Shown: positions 17,155 to 25,957 of the stretch, in pieces
How positions within the stretch are numbered: the stretch's first letter is position 1
Layout of the letters: the number at the start of each line of letters is the position of its first letter
Assembly: GCF_004005855.1 (NCBI RefSeq)
Contig: NZ_SACL01000019.1
Span: forward strand, 1-33,587
Length of the DNA: 33,587 nt
Direction of reading: 5' to 3'
From: Rhodovarius crocodyli
Lineage (GTDB): Bacteria > Pseudomonadota > Alphaproteobacteria > Acetobacterales > Acetobacteraceae
The notes under the pieces: generated by a model
What the model was told of the DNA's origin: nothing
The model's database searches: none
The model's input: only the letters and a program-made list of their open reading frames with translations
Position numbers and translations under genes: made by a program

Positions 17155-18147
17155 CTATGCCGTTTCCAGCGCCTTGCTGGTGCCGACCGTCCGGGCCAGC
17201 AGGGCGTCCACCGCCTCCGGGTCTTCCCATTCCAGCGTGACGGTCACCACCGACACCGCCGCGCGGAACTTCTCGGGGATGCGCACGAAATCCTTGCGGG
17301 TCGTCACCGGGGTGGCGCGCAGGGCGGTGGCTTCCTTCAGCAGTGCCTCCATGTCCCCCTCATCATAGGGGTAATGGTCCGCGAAGGTGGCGCGGCCGGC
17401 GATCTGCGCGCCGGATTCCACCAGCGTGGCAAAGAACTTGCCGGGGTTGGCGATGCCGCAGAAGGCAAAGACCGACCGGCCGGACATCGCCGCCGCATCC
17501 GCCCCCGGGGCCAGCCTGCCGCGCAGCACGGGCAGGGCGGGCGGCAGGGAGGCAAGGGCGCCGACCTCATCCTCGCCGATCAGCACGGCCGCCTGGCAGC
17601 GCCCGGCGGCGGCGGACACGGGCTCCCGCAGGGGCCCCGCCGGAATGATGCGGCCATTGCCGAAGCCGTAGCTGCCGTCGATCGTCAGCAGCGACAGGTC
17701 CTTGGCCAGGCCCGGATTCTGCAGCCCATCGTCCATCACGATGGCCTGCGCGCCGGCCGCGATGGCGGCGCGTGCGCCGGCCTCCCGGTCGGCCGATACC
17801 CAGGTCGGGTGCAGGGCGGCCAGGATCAGTGCCTCGTCACCCACATCGGCGGCCTTGTGCAGGGTGGGGTCCACCCGCACAGGCCCCTTCAGCCGCCCGC
17901 CATAGCCGCGCAGCAGCACATGGGCGGCTGTTCCCGCCCGTTCCAGCCGGGCCGCGATGTCAGAGGCCAGGGTCGTCTTGCCGGCGCCGCCTGCCGTGGC
18001 ATTGCCGCAGCAGATGACCGGCACAGGGGCATTCCAGCCCGGCTGCGCCACACGGCGCGCCGTCGCCTGCGCATAGAGCGCGGCAATGGGGGAGAGCAGC
18101 AAGGGCAAGATTCCCCCGCCGCCCGCCCAGAAAGCTGGTGCGCGCAT
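17155..18147 (-). CDS. lpxK: Tetraacyldisaccharide 4'-kinase LpxK
   Basis: Inner-membrane kinase of 330 residues that phosphorylates the 4' position of the lipid A disaccharide. An N-terminal hydrophobic stretch (GILPLLLSPIAALYA) anchors it. The Walker A variant is CCGNATAGGAGKTTLA; MDDGLQNPGLAKDLSLLTID and FCGIANPGKFF are further LpxK signatures. The ATG at 18147 overlaps the waaA stop (TGATG) and is chosen over the TTG one codon upstream. It is the last gene of a DUF374-waaA-lpxK operon. It converges on recA. Confidence 0.93.
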   Translation of the reverse strand: MRAPAFWAGGGGILPLLLSPIAALYAQATARRVAQPGWNAPVPVICCGNATAGGAGKTTLASDIAARLERAGTAAHVLLRGYGGRLKGPVRVDPTLHKAADVGDEALILAALHPTWVSADREAGARAAIAAGAQAIVMDDGLQNPGLAKDLSLLTIDGSYGFGNGRIIPAGPLREPVSAAAGRCQAAVLIGEDEVGALASLPPALPVLRGRLAPGADAAAMSGRSVFAFCGIANPGKFFATLVESGAQIAGRATFADHYPYDEGDMEALLKEATALRATPVTTRKDFVRIPEKFRAAVSVVTVTLEWEDPEAVDALLARTVGTSKALETA

Positions 18148-19445
18148 CAAGGCGTTCCGAATTCCCGTTCAACTGAGGCCACCCGGGGGCCATGCCCCGC
18201 GCGCAACCATTCGACCAAGGGACCGGCCAATCGCTCCGCGGCACCCGCGAGGTTCTCGGCCACGATGCGGGCGGAATCCGTCATCCGCGCCGCCTCGTCC
18301 GGATTGATTAGCACATCGGCCACCGCCGCCGCCAGTGTCGGGGCATCGGGGGGCGCAACCCGCCGGGCGGCGCCTGCCTGCAGCAGCTGTTCCACCCGCT
18401 CGGCGAAGTTGAAGGTGTAGGGGCCGAGCAGGATGGGACAGCCCAGCAGCGCGGGCTCCATCGGGTTCTGCCCGCCATGCGCCACCAGGCTGCCGCCCAC
18501 CAGCGCCGCATCCGCCAGCCGGTAGAACAGGCCGAGCTCGCCCATCGTGTCCGCGATGTAGAGCCCCGCCGGCGCCTGGCCCAGGCTGCGGCGGGGTGCG
18601 CCGGTCAATGCCGCGATCTCGGCGCCGCGCTCGGGGTGGCGCGGCACGATGATGGTGGTCAGCGTCGGGTGCCGTTCCCGCAGGATCGCGTGGGCGGCGG
18701 CCACCACCGCGTCCTCGCCGGGATGGGTGCTGGCGGCCAGGAAGACGGGGCCGGGCAGGGCGGCGCGCAGCGCGGCCAGGGCCTCCGGGTCATGCGGCAG
18801 GGGGCTGGCGCTGGCCTTCAGGTCCGCCGGCGGCAGCATGCTGCGCGCGCCCAGCCCCGCGAAGCGCGCCGCGTCGTCCCCCGCCCGGGGCTGGATCAGC
18901 GTGAAGCTGCGCAGCATGGCCCGCAGCAGCCCCGGCGCGAACTGGGCCCAGCGGGCGGCGGAACGCGGCGACATGCGCGCATTGACCAGCGCGGTCGGAA
19001 TCCGCCGGGCCCGCAGCGCGAACAGCCGGTTGGGCCACAGGTCCGAATCGACGAAGACCGCGGCATCCGGGCGCCAGCCGTTCAGGAAGCGGTCGACCCA
19101 GCGCGGCACGTCCAGCGGGGCGTAGCGGTGGCGCACCCTGTCGCGCAGCATCGCGGGCAGGCGCTGCATCACCAGCCGTGCCGAAGTGACGGTGCCGGTG
19201 GTCAGCAGGAACTGCGCCTCGGGCGCCGCGATGGCCACGGCCTCGATCAACGGCAGCAGGGAAAGCGATTCCCCCACGCTCGCGCCGTGCAGCCACAGCA
19301 GGGGCGCGGCGGGCCTGTCGGCGCCGAGGCCGTAGCGTTCGGCCAGGCGGGAGGCATCCTCCTTCCCGCGCCCGGCGCGCAGGCGCAGCCACAGCGGCAG
19401 CACCGGCGCCAGGGCGCCCGCGACCAGGCGCCAGGCGATCCTCAT
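18147..19445 (-). CDS. waaA: Kdo transferase WaaA (KdtA)
   Basis: Adds 3-deoxy-D-manno-octulosonic acid from CMP-Kdo to lipid IVA. 432 residues, usual length, GT-B fold. An N-terminal hydrophobic anchor (RLVAGALAPVLPLWLRL) precedes LWLHGASVGESLSLLPLIEA, which carries the conserved Glu of the acceptor site. Donor-domain motifs include VNARMSPRSAARW, FLAASTHPGEDAVV, YIADTMGELGLFYRLADAAL and GGQNPMEPALLGCPILLGP. The start overlaps the upstream gene by 4 nt (ATGA) and the stop overlaps lpxK. The number of Kdo units added cannot be judged. Confidence 0.94.
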   Translation of the reverse strand: MRIAWRLVAGALAPVLPLWLRLRAGRGKEDASRLAERYGLGADRPAAPLLWLHGASVGESLSLLPLIEAVAIAAPEAQFLLTTGTVTSARLVMQRLPAMLRDRVRHRYAPLDVPRWVDRFLNGWRPDAAVFVDSDLWPNRLFALRARRIPTALVNARMSPRSAARWAQFAPGLLRAMLRSFTLIQPRAGDDAARFAGLGARSMLPPADLKASASPLPHDPEALAALRAALPGPVFLAASTHPGEDAVVAAAHAILRERHPTLTTIIVPRHPERGAEIAALTGAPRRSLGQAPAGLYIADTMGELGLFYRLADAALVGGSLVAHGGQNPMEPALLGCPILLGPYTFNFAERVEQLLQAGAARRVAPPDAPTLAAAVADVLINPDEAARMTDSARIVAENLAGAAERLAGPLVEWLRAGHGPRVASVEREFGTP

Positions 19446-20143
19446 GCCGGCGTCAGCCCCAGCAGCCGGTCCGCCTCGTCGCAGCAGGCGTCCAGGGCGG
19501 CCTTGATGCTGGCCAGACCCGCGGCCTCGTCCTCACGGCCCAGGGTGATGGGCGCGCCCACCATCAACACGCCGCGCCCGAAGGGCAGGGGCAGCATCAT
19601 CCGGTCCCAGCTGCCCAGCCGGACATGGCGCGTGGTGGCCGCCGCCGAGGGCACGACAGACATGCCCGAGGCCATGGCCAGCTGCGCCACCCCCGGTGCC
19701 GGGCTGCGCCTGGGGCCGCGCGGGCCATCGGGCGTGATGGCGATGACCTCGCCCGCCCGCAGCAGCCGCAGCAGCGTGCGCAGGCCGGAAGCGCCGCCCT
19801 TGCTGGTCGAGGCATGCACCATGCTGAGCTGGAATCGGGTGACGATATCGCCGATGAAGCGGCCGTCCCGATGGCGCGAGACCAGCACATGGGCCTTCCG
19901 GTCCCGCATGCTGGGCACTTCCTTCCGGGCAAGGCGCCACAGCATGGGCATCATCGGCAGGCGCTCATGCCAGAAGCAGGTGATGAGACCCTCTCCGCGC
20001 TGCGTGGAGGCTTCGAGCCGACGCAGATGCTCGCTCCCCACCAGTTGCCAGCGCGTGGTGGCATAGACGAAGGCCAGGTACTGCCCCAGCAGCCATGCGC
20101 CCGCAGCCTGCACCGCGGGGTGCCGGGTCAGTCGTTTCACCAT
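19442..20143 (-). CDS. DUF374-family lysophospholipid acyltransferase-like protein
   Basis: 233 residues. It has an N-terminal membrane-associated segment (LLGQYLAFVYATTRW), then ITCFWHERLPMMPML, ISRHRDGR-like VSRHRDGRFIGDIVTRF, and AITPDGPRGPRRSPAPGVAQLA. These are the motifs of DUF374, a branch of the LPLAT acyltransferase superfamily often encoded with waaA and lpxK. A role in lipid A or envelope lipid acylation is inferred from context; no substrate can be named. The ATG at 20143 begins the family-typical MVKRLTRHPAVQAAG. No ribosome-binding site is obvious, and the frame stays open upstream, so the start is moderately certain. Confidence 0.82.
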   Translation of the reverse strand: MVKRLTRHPAVQAAGAWLLGQYLAFVYATTRWQLVGSEHLRRLEASTQRGEGLITCFWHERLPMMPMLWRLARKEVPSMRDRKAHVLVSRHRDGRFIGDIVTRFQLSMVHASTSKGGASGLRTLLRLLRAGEVIAITPDGPRGPRRSPAPGVAQLAMASGMSVVPSAAATTRHVRLGSWDRMMLPLPFGRGVLMVGAPITLGREDEAAGLASIKAALDACCDEADRLLGLTPA

Positions 20144-20407
20144 GGTTGCACCGACGGCATGGCGGCGGTGGTAGCCATGCGGCCCGCCGCTTGCAACCTC
20201 GGCTTGTGGATAAGCGGCCATGACGCCCGCGCCGTGCGCGGAAACGGCGCTTCCGGCCGGGCAGCCGCGAATCGCAACTGAGGCGGAATGTCCTGATGCG
20301 GTGCAGGGGCGTGGGGAAGAAGCGGGCAGCGCCGGCCGCCGATACATGCCGCCCGCATGGGCAGACGCTGCCTCAGGCGCAACCTGCCTGCCTCCTGGTC
20401 AGTCTCC

Positions 20408-20457
20408 GCCTTCCGGCGATGCAGCATGGCAGGCTGCCCACCGCATCGCCGGAAGGC
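20408..20457. repeat. 50-bp nested palindrome with perfect 15-bp arms
   Basis: The left arm gccttccggcgatgc (20408-20422) is the exact reverse complement of 20443-20457. Within the 20-bp spacer lies a second palindrome, GGCAG-g-CTGCC (20428-20438). There is no T run on either side and the flanking genes diverge, so it is not a typical terminator. It could be an operator, a cruciform or a REP-like element. Confidence 0.75.
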
Positions 20458-20569
20458 AGCACTGGCGTTCCGCATGTCGTCTTCATATGAGTGTTGCATT
20501 GATCCGGCCGCATGGCTGGGCCAGCATGGACGCATCGGTGGGCGCGAACCCTGGGGAGGGAGCACCACC

Positions 20570-20590
20570 AGCCGGCTGGACCAGCCGGCT
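20570..20590 (+). promoter_or_regulatory. Perfect 10-bp inverted repeat just before the aapJ ribosome-binding site
   Basis: AGCCGGCTGG (20570-20579) and CCAGCCGGCT (20581-20590) are separated by one base. Each arm also contains the palindrome AGCCGGCT, so the site is a direct and an inverted repeat at once. It ends 8 nt before the GAGGGAG ribosome-binding site. It could be an operator for a dimeric regulator or an RNA hairpin affecting translation. Confidence 0.6.
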
Positions 20591-20613
20591 TTGAAGTCGA
20601 GGGAGAAATCACA

Positions 20614-21675
20614 GTGGACACCACCAAGCGGCGCTTTTCCGTGCGTCGGCTGCTTGCGGGCGTGATGGGCGCGGGGCTGATCGCCGCCGCCACCCCGGCG
20701 CTGGCGCAGGCTCCGGCGGCCGGTACCAACCTGATCGAGACCATCCGCAACCGCGGCCAGCTCATCTGCGGCGTGAGCACGGGCCTGGCGGGTTTCTCCG
20801 CCCCCGACAGCCAGGGACGCTGGACCGGCTTCGACGTCGATTATTGCCGCGCGGTGGCCGTGGCCATCTTCGGCACCGACCAGAATCGCGTGCGATTCGT
20901 CGCCACCACCGCCCAGGCGCGCTTCACCGCGCTGCAGTCCGGTGAGGTCGACATGCTGGCCCGCAACACCACCTGGACGCTGAGCCGCGACACCTCGCTC
21001 GGCCTCGATTTCCCGGCGACCAGCTTCTATGACGGCCAGGGCTTCATGGTGAAGCGCAGCCTGGGCGTCACCTCCGCCCGCCAGCTGGACGGCGCCACCG
21101 TGTGCGTGCAGCCCGGCACCACCACCGAGCAGAACCTGACCGACTGGGCCCGCGCCAACCGCGTGACCATCCGCCCCGTGGTGATCGAGCGCCAGGAGGA
21201 CAACACGGCCGCCTACAACGCCGGCCGCTGTGATGCCTACACCACCGACGCCTCGGGCCTGGCCGCCGTGCGCAGCACGCTGCAGAACCCGAACGACCAC
21301 ATCATCCTGCCCGAGATCATCTCGAAGGAGCCGCTGGGCCCGCTGGTGCGCCATGGCGACCAGCGCTTCGCGGACCTCGTGCGCTGGACGCATTTCGCGC
21401 TCATCGCCGCCGAGGAGCTGAACCTGACCTCCGCCAATGTCGAGGCCGCCGCCACCGGCGACCAGCGCCCCGAAGTGGCGCGCATGCTGGGCCGCTCCGG
21501 CGACCTGGGGCAGATGCTGGGCGTGGACAACCGCTGGGTGGTCAACCTCATCAAGGTCATGGGCAACTACGGTGAGGTGTTTAACCGCAACCTGACGCCG
21601 CTCGGCCTGCAGCGCGGCCCGAACGCGCTGTGGACCACGGCCGGCGGCCTGCAATACGCGCCTCCCTTCCGTTGA
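20614..21675 (+). CDS. aapJ: General L-amino-acid ABC transporter, binding protein AapJ
   Basis: Periplasmic binding protein of 353 residues. The twin-Arg/Lys-rich start and hydrophobic core end at PALA-Q, a good signal-peptidase site near residue 32. Family-3 motifs with the AapJ/BztA flavour are visible: RGQLICGVSTGLAGFSAPDS, WTGFDVDYCRAVAVAIFG, VDMLARNTTWTLSRDTSLGL, GRCDAYTTDASGLAAV and the C-terminal MGNYGEVFNRNL. The start is a GTG supported by GAGGGAG at 20599-20605, 8 nt upstream. It is the first gene of aapJQMP. A strong hairpin follows the stop, as is common where binding protein is made in excess over the permeases. Confidence 0.94.
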   Translation: MDTTKRRFSVRRLLAGVMGAGLIAAATPALAQAPAAGTNLIETIRNRGQLICGVSTGLAGFSAPDSQGRWTGFDVDYCRAVAVAIFGTDQNRVRFVATTAQARFTALQSGEVDMLARNTTWTLSRDTSLGLDFPATSFYDGQGFMVKRSLGVTSARQLDGATVCVQPGTTTEQNLTDWARANRVTIRPVVIERQEDNTAAYNAGRCDAYTTDASGLAAVRSTLQNPNDHIILPEIISKEPLGPLVRHGDQRFADLVRWTHFALIAAEELNLTSANVEAAATGDQRPEVARMLGRSGDLGQMLGVDNRWVVNLIKVMGNYGEVFNRNLTPLGLQRGPNALWTTAGGLQYAPPFR

Positions 21676-21682
21676 TCCGCTG

Positions 21683-21708
21683 CCGGGAGGGGGGCAGCCC
21701 CCTCCCGG
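21683..21708 (+). terminator. Hairpin between aapJ and aapQ
   Basis: A perfect 11-bp stem (21683-21693 with 21698-21708) with a gcag loop lies 7 nt after the aapJ stop. No T run follows. It is more likely to stabilise the aapJ message or give partial attenuation than to end transcription fully, which would favour binding protein over permease. Confidence 0.6.
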
Positions 21709-21764
21709 ACATGCCGCTCGGCCCGCAAAGGGCCCAATGACATAACAGGCAGGCATCCCCCAGC

Positions 21765-22967
21765 ATGTCCCAAACAACGTCGGATCCGCGCTACGGCCTC
21801 AAGCCACCCAAGCGACCCATGCGCATCAGCTGGAGCGACGAGCGCTTCCGCGGCATCGTCTGGCAGGTCGTGGTCGTGGCCATCGTGGCCGCCATCTTCT
21901 GGTGGCTCTGGTCCAACACCGTCCGCAACCTCGAGGTGCGGCGCATCGCCAGCGGCTGGGGCTTCCTGGGCCGTGAGGCCGGGCTGCCCATCGCCGAGAG
22001 CGTGATCCCTTATGACCCGACGAACACCTATCTGCGCGCGCTGACCGTCGGCGTGCTGAACACGCTGAAGGTCGCGATCATCGGCGTGGTGCTGGCCACC
22101 GTGCTGGGCACCGTGCTGGGCGTACTGCGGCTGTCCAAGAACTGGCTCGTCTCCCGCTTCGTCGGCGCCTATGTCGAGGTGGTGCGCGACCTGCCGCTGC
22201 TGCTGCAGCTGCTGTTCTGGTACGCGGTGCTGCAGGGCCTGCCCGGGCCGCGCCAGGCGGTGAACCCCGCCACCGGCGTGTTCCTGTCCAACCGTGGCCT
22301 GAAACTGCCCTGGTTCGAGTGGCTGGACGCCCATAGCTGGGCGCTGCTGGCCTGCGTGATCGGCATCGTGCTGACGCTGATCTGGCGGAAGAAGGCCCTG
22401 GCCCGGCAGATGGCCGACGGCCAGCCCCGCCGCGTGTGGCCTGTTGCGCTGCTGCTGTGCATCGGTGCGCCGCTGGCGGTCTGGGCCGCGCAGGGCGCGC
22501 CCTTCTCGCCCGACATCCCCTATCTGCGCGGCTTCAACTTCCAGGGCGGCCTGACCGTCAGCCCCGAGTTCTTCGCGCTGCTGGTGGGCCTCACGCTCTA
22601 CACCGCCGGCTTCATCTGCGAGATCGTGCGCGCGGGCATCCTGGCCGTGCATCAGGGCCAGTGGGAGGCAGCGGGCGCGCTCGGCCTGCCGCGCGGGCGC
22701 ATCATGCGCCTGGTGGTGCTGCCGCAGGCGCTGCGCGTCATCATCCCGCCCATGACCAGCCAGTTCCTGAACCTGACCAAGAACAGCTCCCTCGCGGTCG
22801 CGATCGGGTATCAGGACATCGTCAGCATCGCGAACACGACGCTGAACCAGACCGGCCAGGCCATCGAGGGCATCGCGGCGATCATGCTGGTCTATCTGAC
22901 CATCTCGCTGTCGATCAGCCTGTTCATGAACTGGTACAACACGCGCATCGCGCTGGTGGAGCGCTGA
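21765..22967 (+). CDS. aapQ: Amino-acid ABC transporter permease AapQ
   Basis: 400 residues, the usual AapQ length. The first membrane helix (about 31-49) is followed by a long periplasmic segment and the MetI-type permease domain. Family signatures are TYLRALTVGVLNTLKVAIIG, YVEVVRDLPLLLQLLFWY, LYTAGFICEIVRAGILAV, the coupling-helix region EAAGALGLPRGRIMRLVVLP, and TKNSSLAVAIGYQDIVS. It pairs with AapM as a heterodimer in the inner membrane. aapM begins 3 nt after its stop. Confidence 0.94.
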   Translation: MSQTTSDPRYGLKPPKRPMRISWSDERFRGIVWQVVVVAIVAAIFWWLWSNTVRNLEVRRIASGWGFLGREAGLPIAESVIPYDPTNTYLRALTVGVLNTLKVAIIGVVLATVLGTVLGVLRLSKNWLVSRFVGAYVEVVRDLPLLLQLLFWYAVLQGLPGPRQAVNPATGVFLSNRGLKLPWFEWLDAHSWALLACVIGIVLTLIWRKKALARQMADGQPRRVWPVALLLCIGAPLAVWAAQGAPFSPDIPYLRGFNFQGGLTVSPEFFALLVGLTLYTAGFICEIVRAGILAVHQGQWEAAGALGLPRGRIMRLVVLPQALRVIIPPMTSQFLNLTKNSSLAVAIGYQDIVSIANTTLNQTGQAIEGIAAIMLVYLTISLSISLFMNWYNTRIALVER

Positions 22968-22970
22968 GCC

Positions 22971-24107
22971 ATGAGTGTGACCGTCAATCATACCCCGTCC
23001 CCCGCCCTGCCGCCGCCGTCCCGCGTGATGGCGGGCGGCCCGCTCGGCTGGGTGCGCGCCAATCTGCTGAACGGGCCGATCAATGCGGCCGTGACGCTGC
23101 TGCTGGCCTATCTGGTGGTGCGCTATGCCATCAGCTTCATTGACTGGGCCTTCATCCATGCCATCTGGGAAGTGCCCAACGACCGTTTCGGCCGGCCGGA
23201 TACCGCGCTGTGCCGCGACAACAAGGGCATCGGCGCCTGCTGGGCCGTGATCGGGGAGAAGCACCGCTTCATCCTGTTCGGCACCTATCCCTATGAGGAG
23301 CACTGGCGGCCCGCGATCGTCTGCGTGCTGTTCATCGCGCTCTACATCGTCAGCGCCATGCGCCGCTTCTGGCGGAAGGAGCTGGTGCTGGTCTGGGTCG
23401 CCACGCTGACCATCATCGGCATCCTGATGTGGGGCGGCGTGTTCGGCCTGAGCTATGTGCCGCAGGAACGCTGGGGCGGCCTGCCCATCACGCTCATCCT
23501 GGCGACCTTCGGCCTGGCCTTCGCCTTCCCGCTCGCCATCCTGGTGGCGCTGGGGCGGCGGTCGCGCCTGCCGGCGATCAAGGCGCTGTGCGTGCTGTAT
23601 GTGGAACTGATCCGCGGCGTGCCGCTGATCAGCCTGCTGTTCATGGCCAGCGTGATGTTCCCGCTGTTCCTGCCGGAGGGCATGAACATCGACAAGCTGC
23701 TGCGCGCGCAGGTGGCCATCATCCTGTTCGCCGGCGCCTATCTGGCCGAGGTGGTCCGCGCGGGCCTTCAGGCCCTGCCCAAGGGCCAGTACGAGGCGGC
23801 CGACGCGCTCGGCCTCTCCTACTGGCAGAAGACGGGCTTCATCATCCTGCCGCAGGCCCTGCGGCTGGTGATCCCGCCCCTCGTCAACACCTTCATCGGC
23901 TTCTTCAAGGACACCTCGCTGGTGCTGATCATCGGCATCTTCGACCTGCTGACGGCCGCCAAGACCTCCATCATCGAGCCCCAATGGCAGGGTTTCGCGG
24001 TCGAGGTGTACGTGACCGTGGGCCTCATCTATTTCATCTTCTGCTTCGCCATGTCCAAATACAGCGCCGGGCTGGAAGCGGAACTCAACAGGCACAGGGT
24101 GCGGTGA
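22971..24107 (+). CDS. aapM: Amino-acid ABC transporter permease AapM
   Basis: 378 residues, second permease of the Aap system. An N-terminal helix (about 39-57) is followed by a periplasmic part with Cys pairs and then the permease core: IKALCVLYVELIRGVPLISL, GAYLAEVVRAGLQALPKGQY, EAADALGLSYWQKTGFIILP (coupling helix) and FFKDTSLVLIIGIFDLL. The gap to aapQ is 3 nt. aapP follows after 43 nt and has its own ribosome-binding site. Confidence 0.94.
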   Translation: MSVTVNHTPSPALPPPSRVMAGGPLGWVRANLLNGPINAAVTLLLAYLVVRYAISFIDWAFIHAIWEVPNDRFGRPDTALCRDNKGIGACWAVIGEKHRFILFGTYPYEEHWRPAIVCVLFIALYIVSAMRRFWRKELVLVWVATLTIIGILMWGGVFGLSYVPQERWGGLPITLILATFGLAFAFPLAILVALGRRSRLPAIKALCVLYVELIRGVPLISLLFMASVMFPLFLPEGMNIDKLLRAQVAIILFAGAYLAEVVRAGLQALPKGQYEAADALGLSYWQKTGFIILPQALRLVIPPLVNTFIGFFKDTSLVLIIGIFDLLTAAKTSIIEPQWQGFAVEVYVTVGLIYFIFCFAMSKYSAGLEAELNRHRVR

Positions 24108-24150
24108 CGCGCATGACGCCCCGCAACCCCATTACCGGAGACTCGACCCT

Positions 24151-24924
<774 letters not shown>

Positions 24925-24925
24925 C

Positions 24926-25396
24926 ATGGCCGAGGCACCGGTCTCGATCCTCGCGCAGCGGCGGATCGAGGCGGGCTTCGCCAAGGGCATCTATGAGGAA
25001 ATGGTGGCCTCCATCGGCCAGGAGGCGGCGCGCGGCATCATGACGCGCGCCATCGTGCGCCTGGCCGAGCAGGCGGGCGCCACCATGGCCGAGGGCCAGC
25101 AAACCTCCGTCGCCCATTTCGCCGATCTCATGGAGCTGTGGCGCCGGGATGATGCGCTGGTGATGGATGTCGTCCGGCAGGATGACCTGCATTTCGACTT
25201 CAACGTCACCCGCTGCCGCTATGCCGAGACCTATCGCGAGATGGGGCTGGGCGAACTCGGCGCCGTGCTGTCCTGCAACCGGGACGGCGCCTTCTGCGTG
25301 GGCTACGACAAGCGCCTGAAGCTGACCCGCACCCAGACCATCATGGGCGGGGCCACGCATTGCGACTTCCGCTATGTCTGGGACGAAGCGGGCTAG
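24926..25396 (+). CDS. L-2-amino-thiazoline-4-carboxylate (ATC) hydrolase family protein
   Basis: 156 residues. The C-terminal half carries the signature of this family: [20 protein letters not shown] followed by CNRDGAF, and [16 protein letters not shown]. Conserved Cys, His and Asp residues fall in these blocks. The founding activity (pseudomonads) opens L-ATC on the way to L-cysteine. Most genomic members are untested and often sit near hydantoinase genes. Here the gene is one base from aapP, implying that a substrate imported by Aap, or a cyclic derivative, is processed by this enzyme. It is cytoplasmic with no signal peptide. The stop codon is 3 bp from that of convergent chaC. Confidence 0.78.
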   Translation: MAEAPVSILAQRRIEAGFAKGIYEEMVASIGQEAARGIMTRAIVRLAEQAGATMAEGQQTSVAHFADLMELWRRDDALVMDVVRQDDLHFDFNVTRCRYAETYREMGLGELGAVLSCNRDGAFCVGYDKRLKLTRTQTIMGGATHCDFRYVWDEAG

Positions 25397-25399
25397 GCC

Positions 25400-25909
25400 C
25401 TAGGCCAGCAGCGCCGCGATGCGTTCCAGCCCCGGGTCCCGCAACCCGAACTCACCCAGCTGCCGCACCGTGTTCAGCAGATAGTCCCGGTTGCTGCCGG
25501 CCATGCCGTGCCCGGCCGCGATCACCTGGGCCGCCGTTTCGTGGCAGGGGCGGGCATAGGCGGGGTGGCTGCGGTCCGCGACATAGGTGATGCCGCGCAC
25601 CGCCCGGCCATCGGCCAGGCGCAGCCCGACGTCGCGGCGGTGATAGACCATCTCGCCGCGCGGGTTCTCCCGCTCATCCAGGTATTCCAGCACGGCCTCG
25701 CGTTCCTCGGCCGCCACCTCGAAGGCCACACCCCGGCAGCTGCCGCCCCGGTCCAGGCCCAGCACCAGGCCAGGGGCCTCGGGCGTGCCGCGATAATGGC
25801 GCGACCACAGGCAGAAACGGCGGTGATAGCCGCGCAGCATGGCCGGCTGGGCCGCGACATAGGGGAAGCCGGGCCGCCAGATCAGCGACCCATAGGCGAA
25901 GACGAACAT
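25400..25909 (-). CDS. chaC: ChaC-type gamma-glutamylcyclotransferase
   Basis: 169 residues. The substrate-loop signature YGSLIW is at residues 6-11, and the acidic catalytic motif lies in AVLEYLDERENPRG. Further support comes from RGVAFEV and AGSNRDYLLNTV. ChaC enzymes cleave glutathione to 5-oxoproline and Cys-Gly in the cytoplasm. The ATG at 25909 gives the family-typical MFVFAYGSLIW, although no ribosome-binding site is evident. It is divergent from the DUF2125 gene over a 48-bp gap and convergent with the ATC-hydrolase-like gene. Confidence 0.88.
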   Translation of the reverse strand: MFVFAYGSLIWRPGFPYVAAQPAMLRGYHRRFCLWSRHYRGTPEAPGLVLGLDRGGSCRGVAFEVAAEEREAVLEYLDERENPRGEMVYHRRDVGLRLADGRAVRGITYVADRSHPAYARPCHETAAQVIAAGHGMAGSNRDYLLNTVRQLGEFGLRDPGLERIAALLA

Positions 25910-25957
25910 GGTCGTTCGGGTATATCCCCGGGGGCCTCGGGCGCCTATACGCTTGGC

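Larger units (their letters stand above)
20144..20613. promoter_or_regulatory. 470-bp divergent intergenic region upstream of aapJ
   Basis: This is the longest gene-free stretch of the window, between the leftward lipid A operon and the rightward aap operon. It should hold promoters for both, but I could not identify convincing -35/-10 pairs. It contains two strong inverted repeats, listed separately, and the aapJ ribosome-binding site GAGGGAG (20599-20605). Short open frames here show no coding signature. No known riboswitch was recognised. Confidence 0.5.

Noticed and set aside
18154-18170. SOS-like GTTC-N9-GTTC near the waaA/lpxK junction
   Set aside because: The spacer is 9 rather than 7 bases and it lies within the coding end of waaA, so it is not a valid LexA box.
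20220-20594. Short plus-strand frames in the aapJ upstream region
   Set aside because: They run through the palindromes and show no domain or ribosome-binding site. Nothing supports them as genes.
21567-24095. Long open frame of 842 codons on the minus strand across the aap genes
   Set aside because: It is antisense to aapJ/aapQ/aapM, which have clear family motifs. Its His/Gln/Asp-rich translation is typical of the complement of GC-rich coding DNA.
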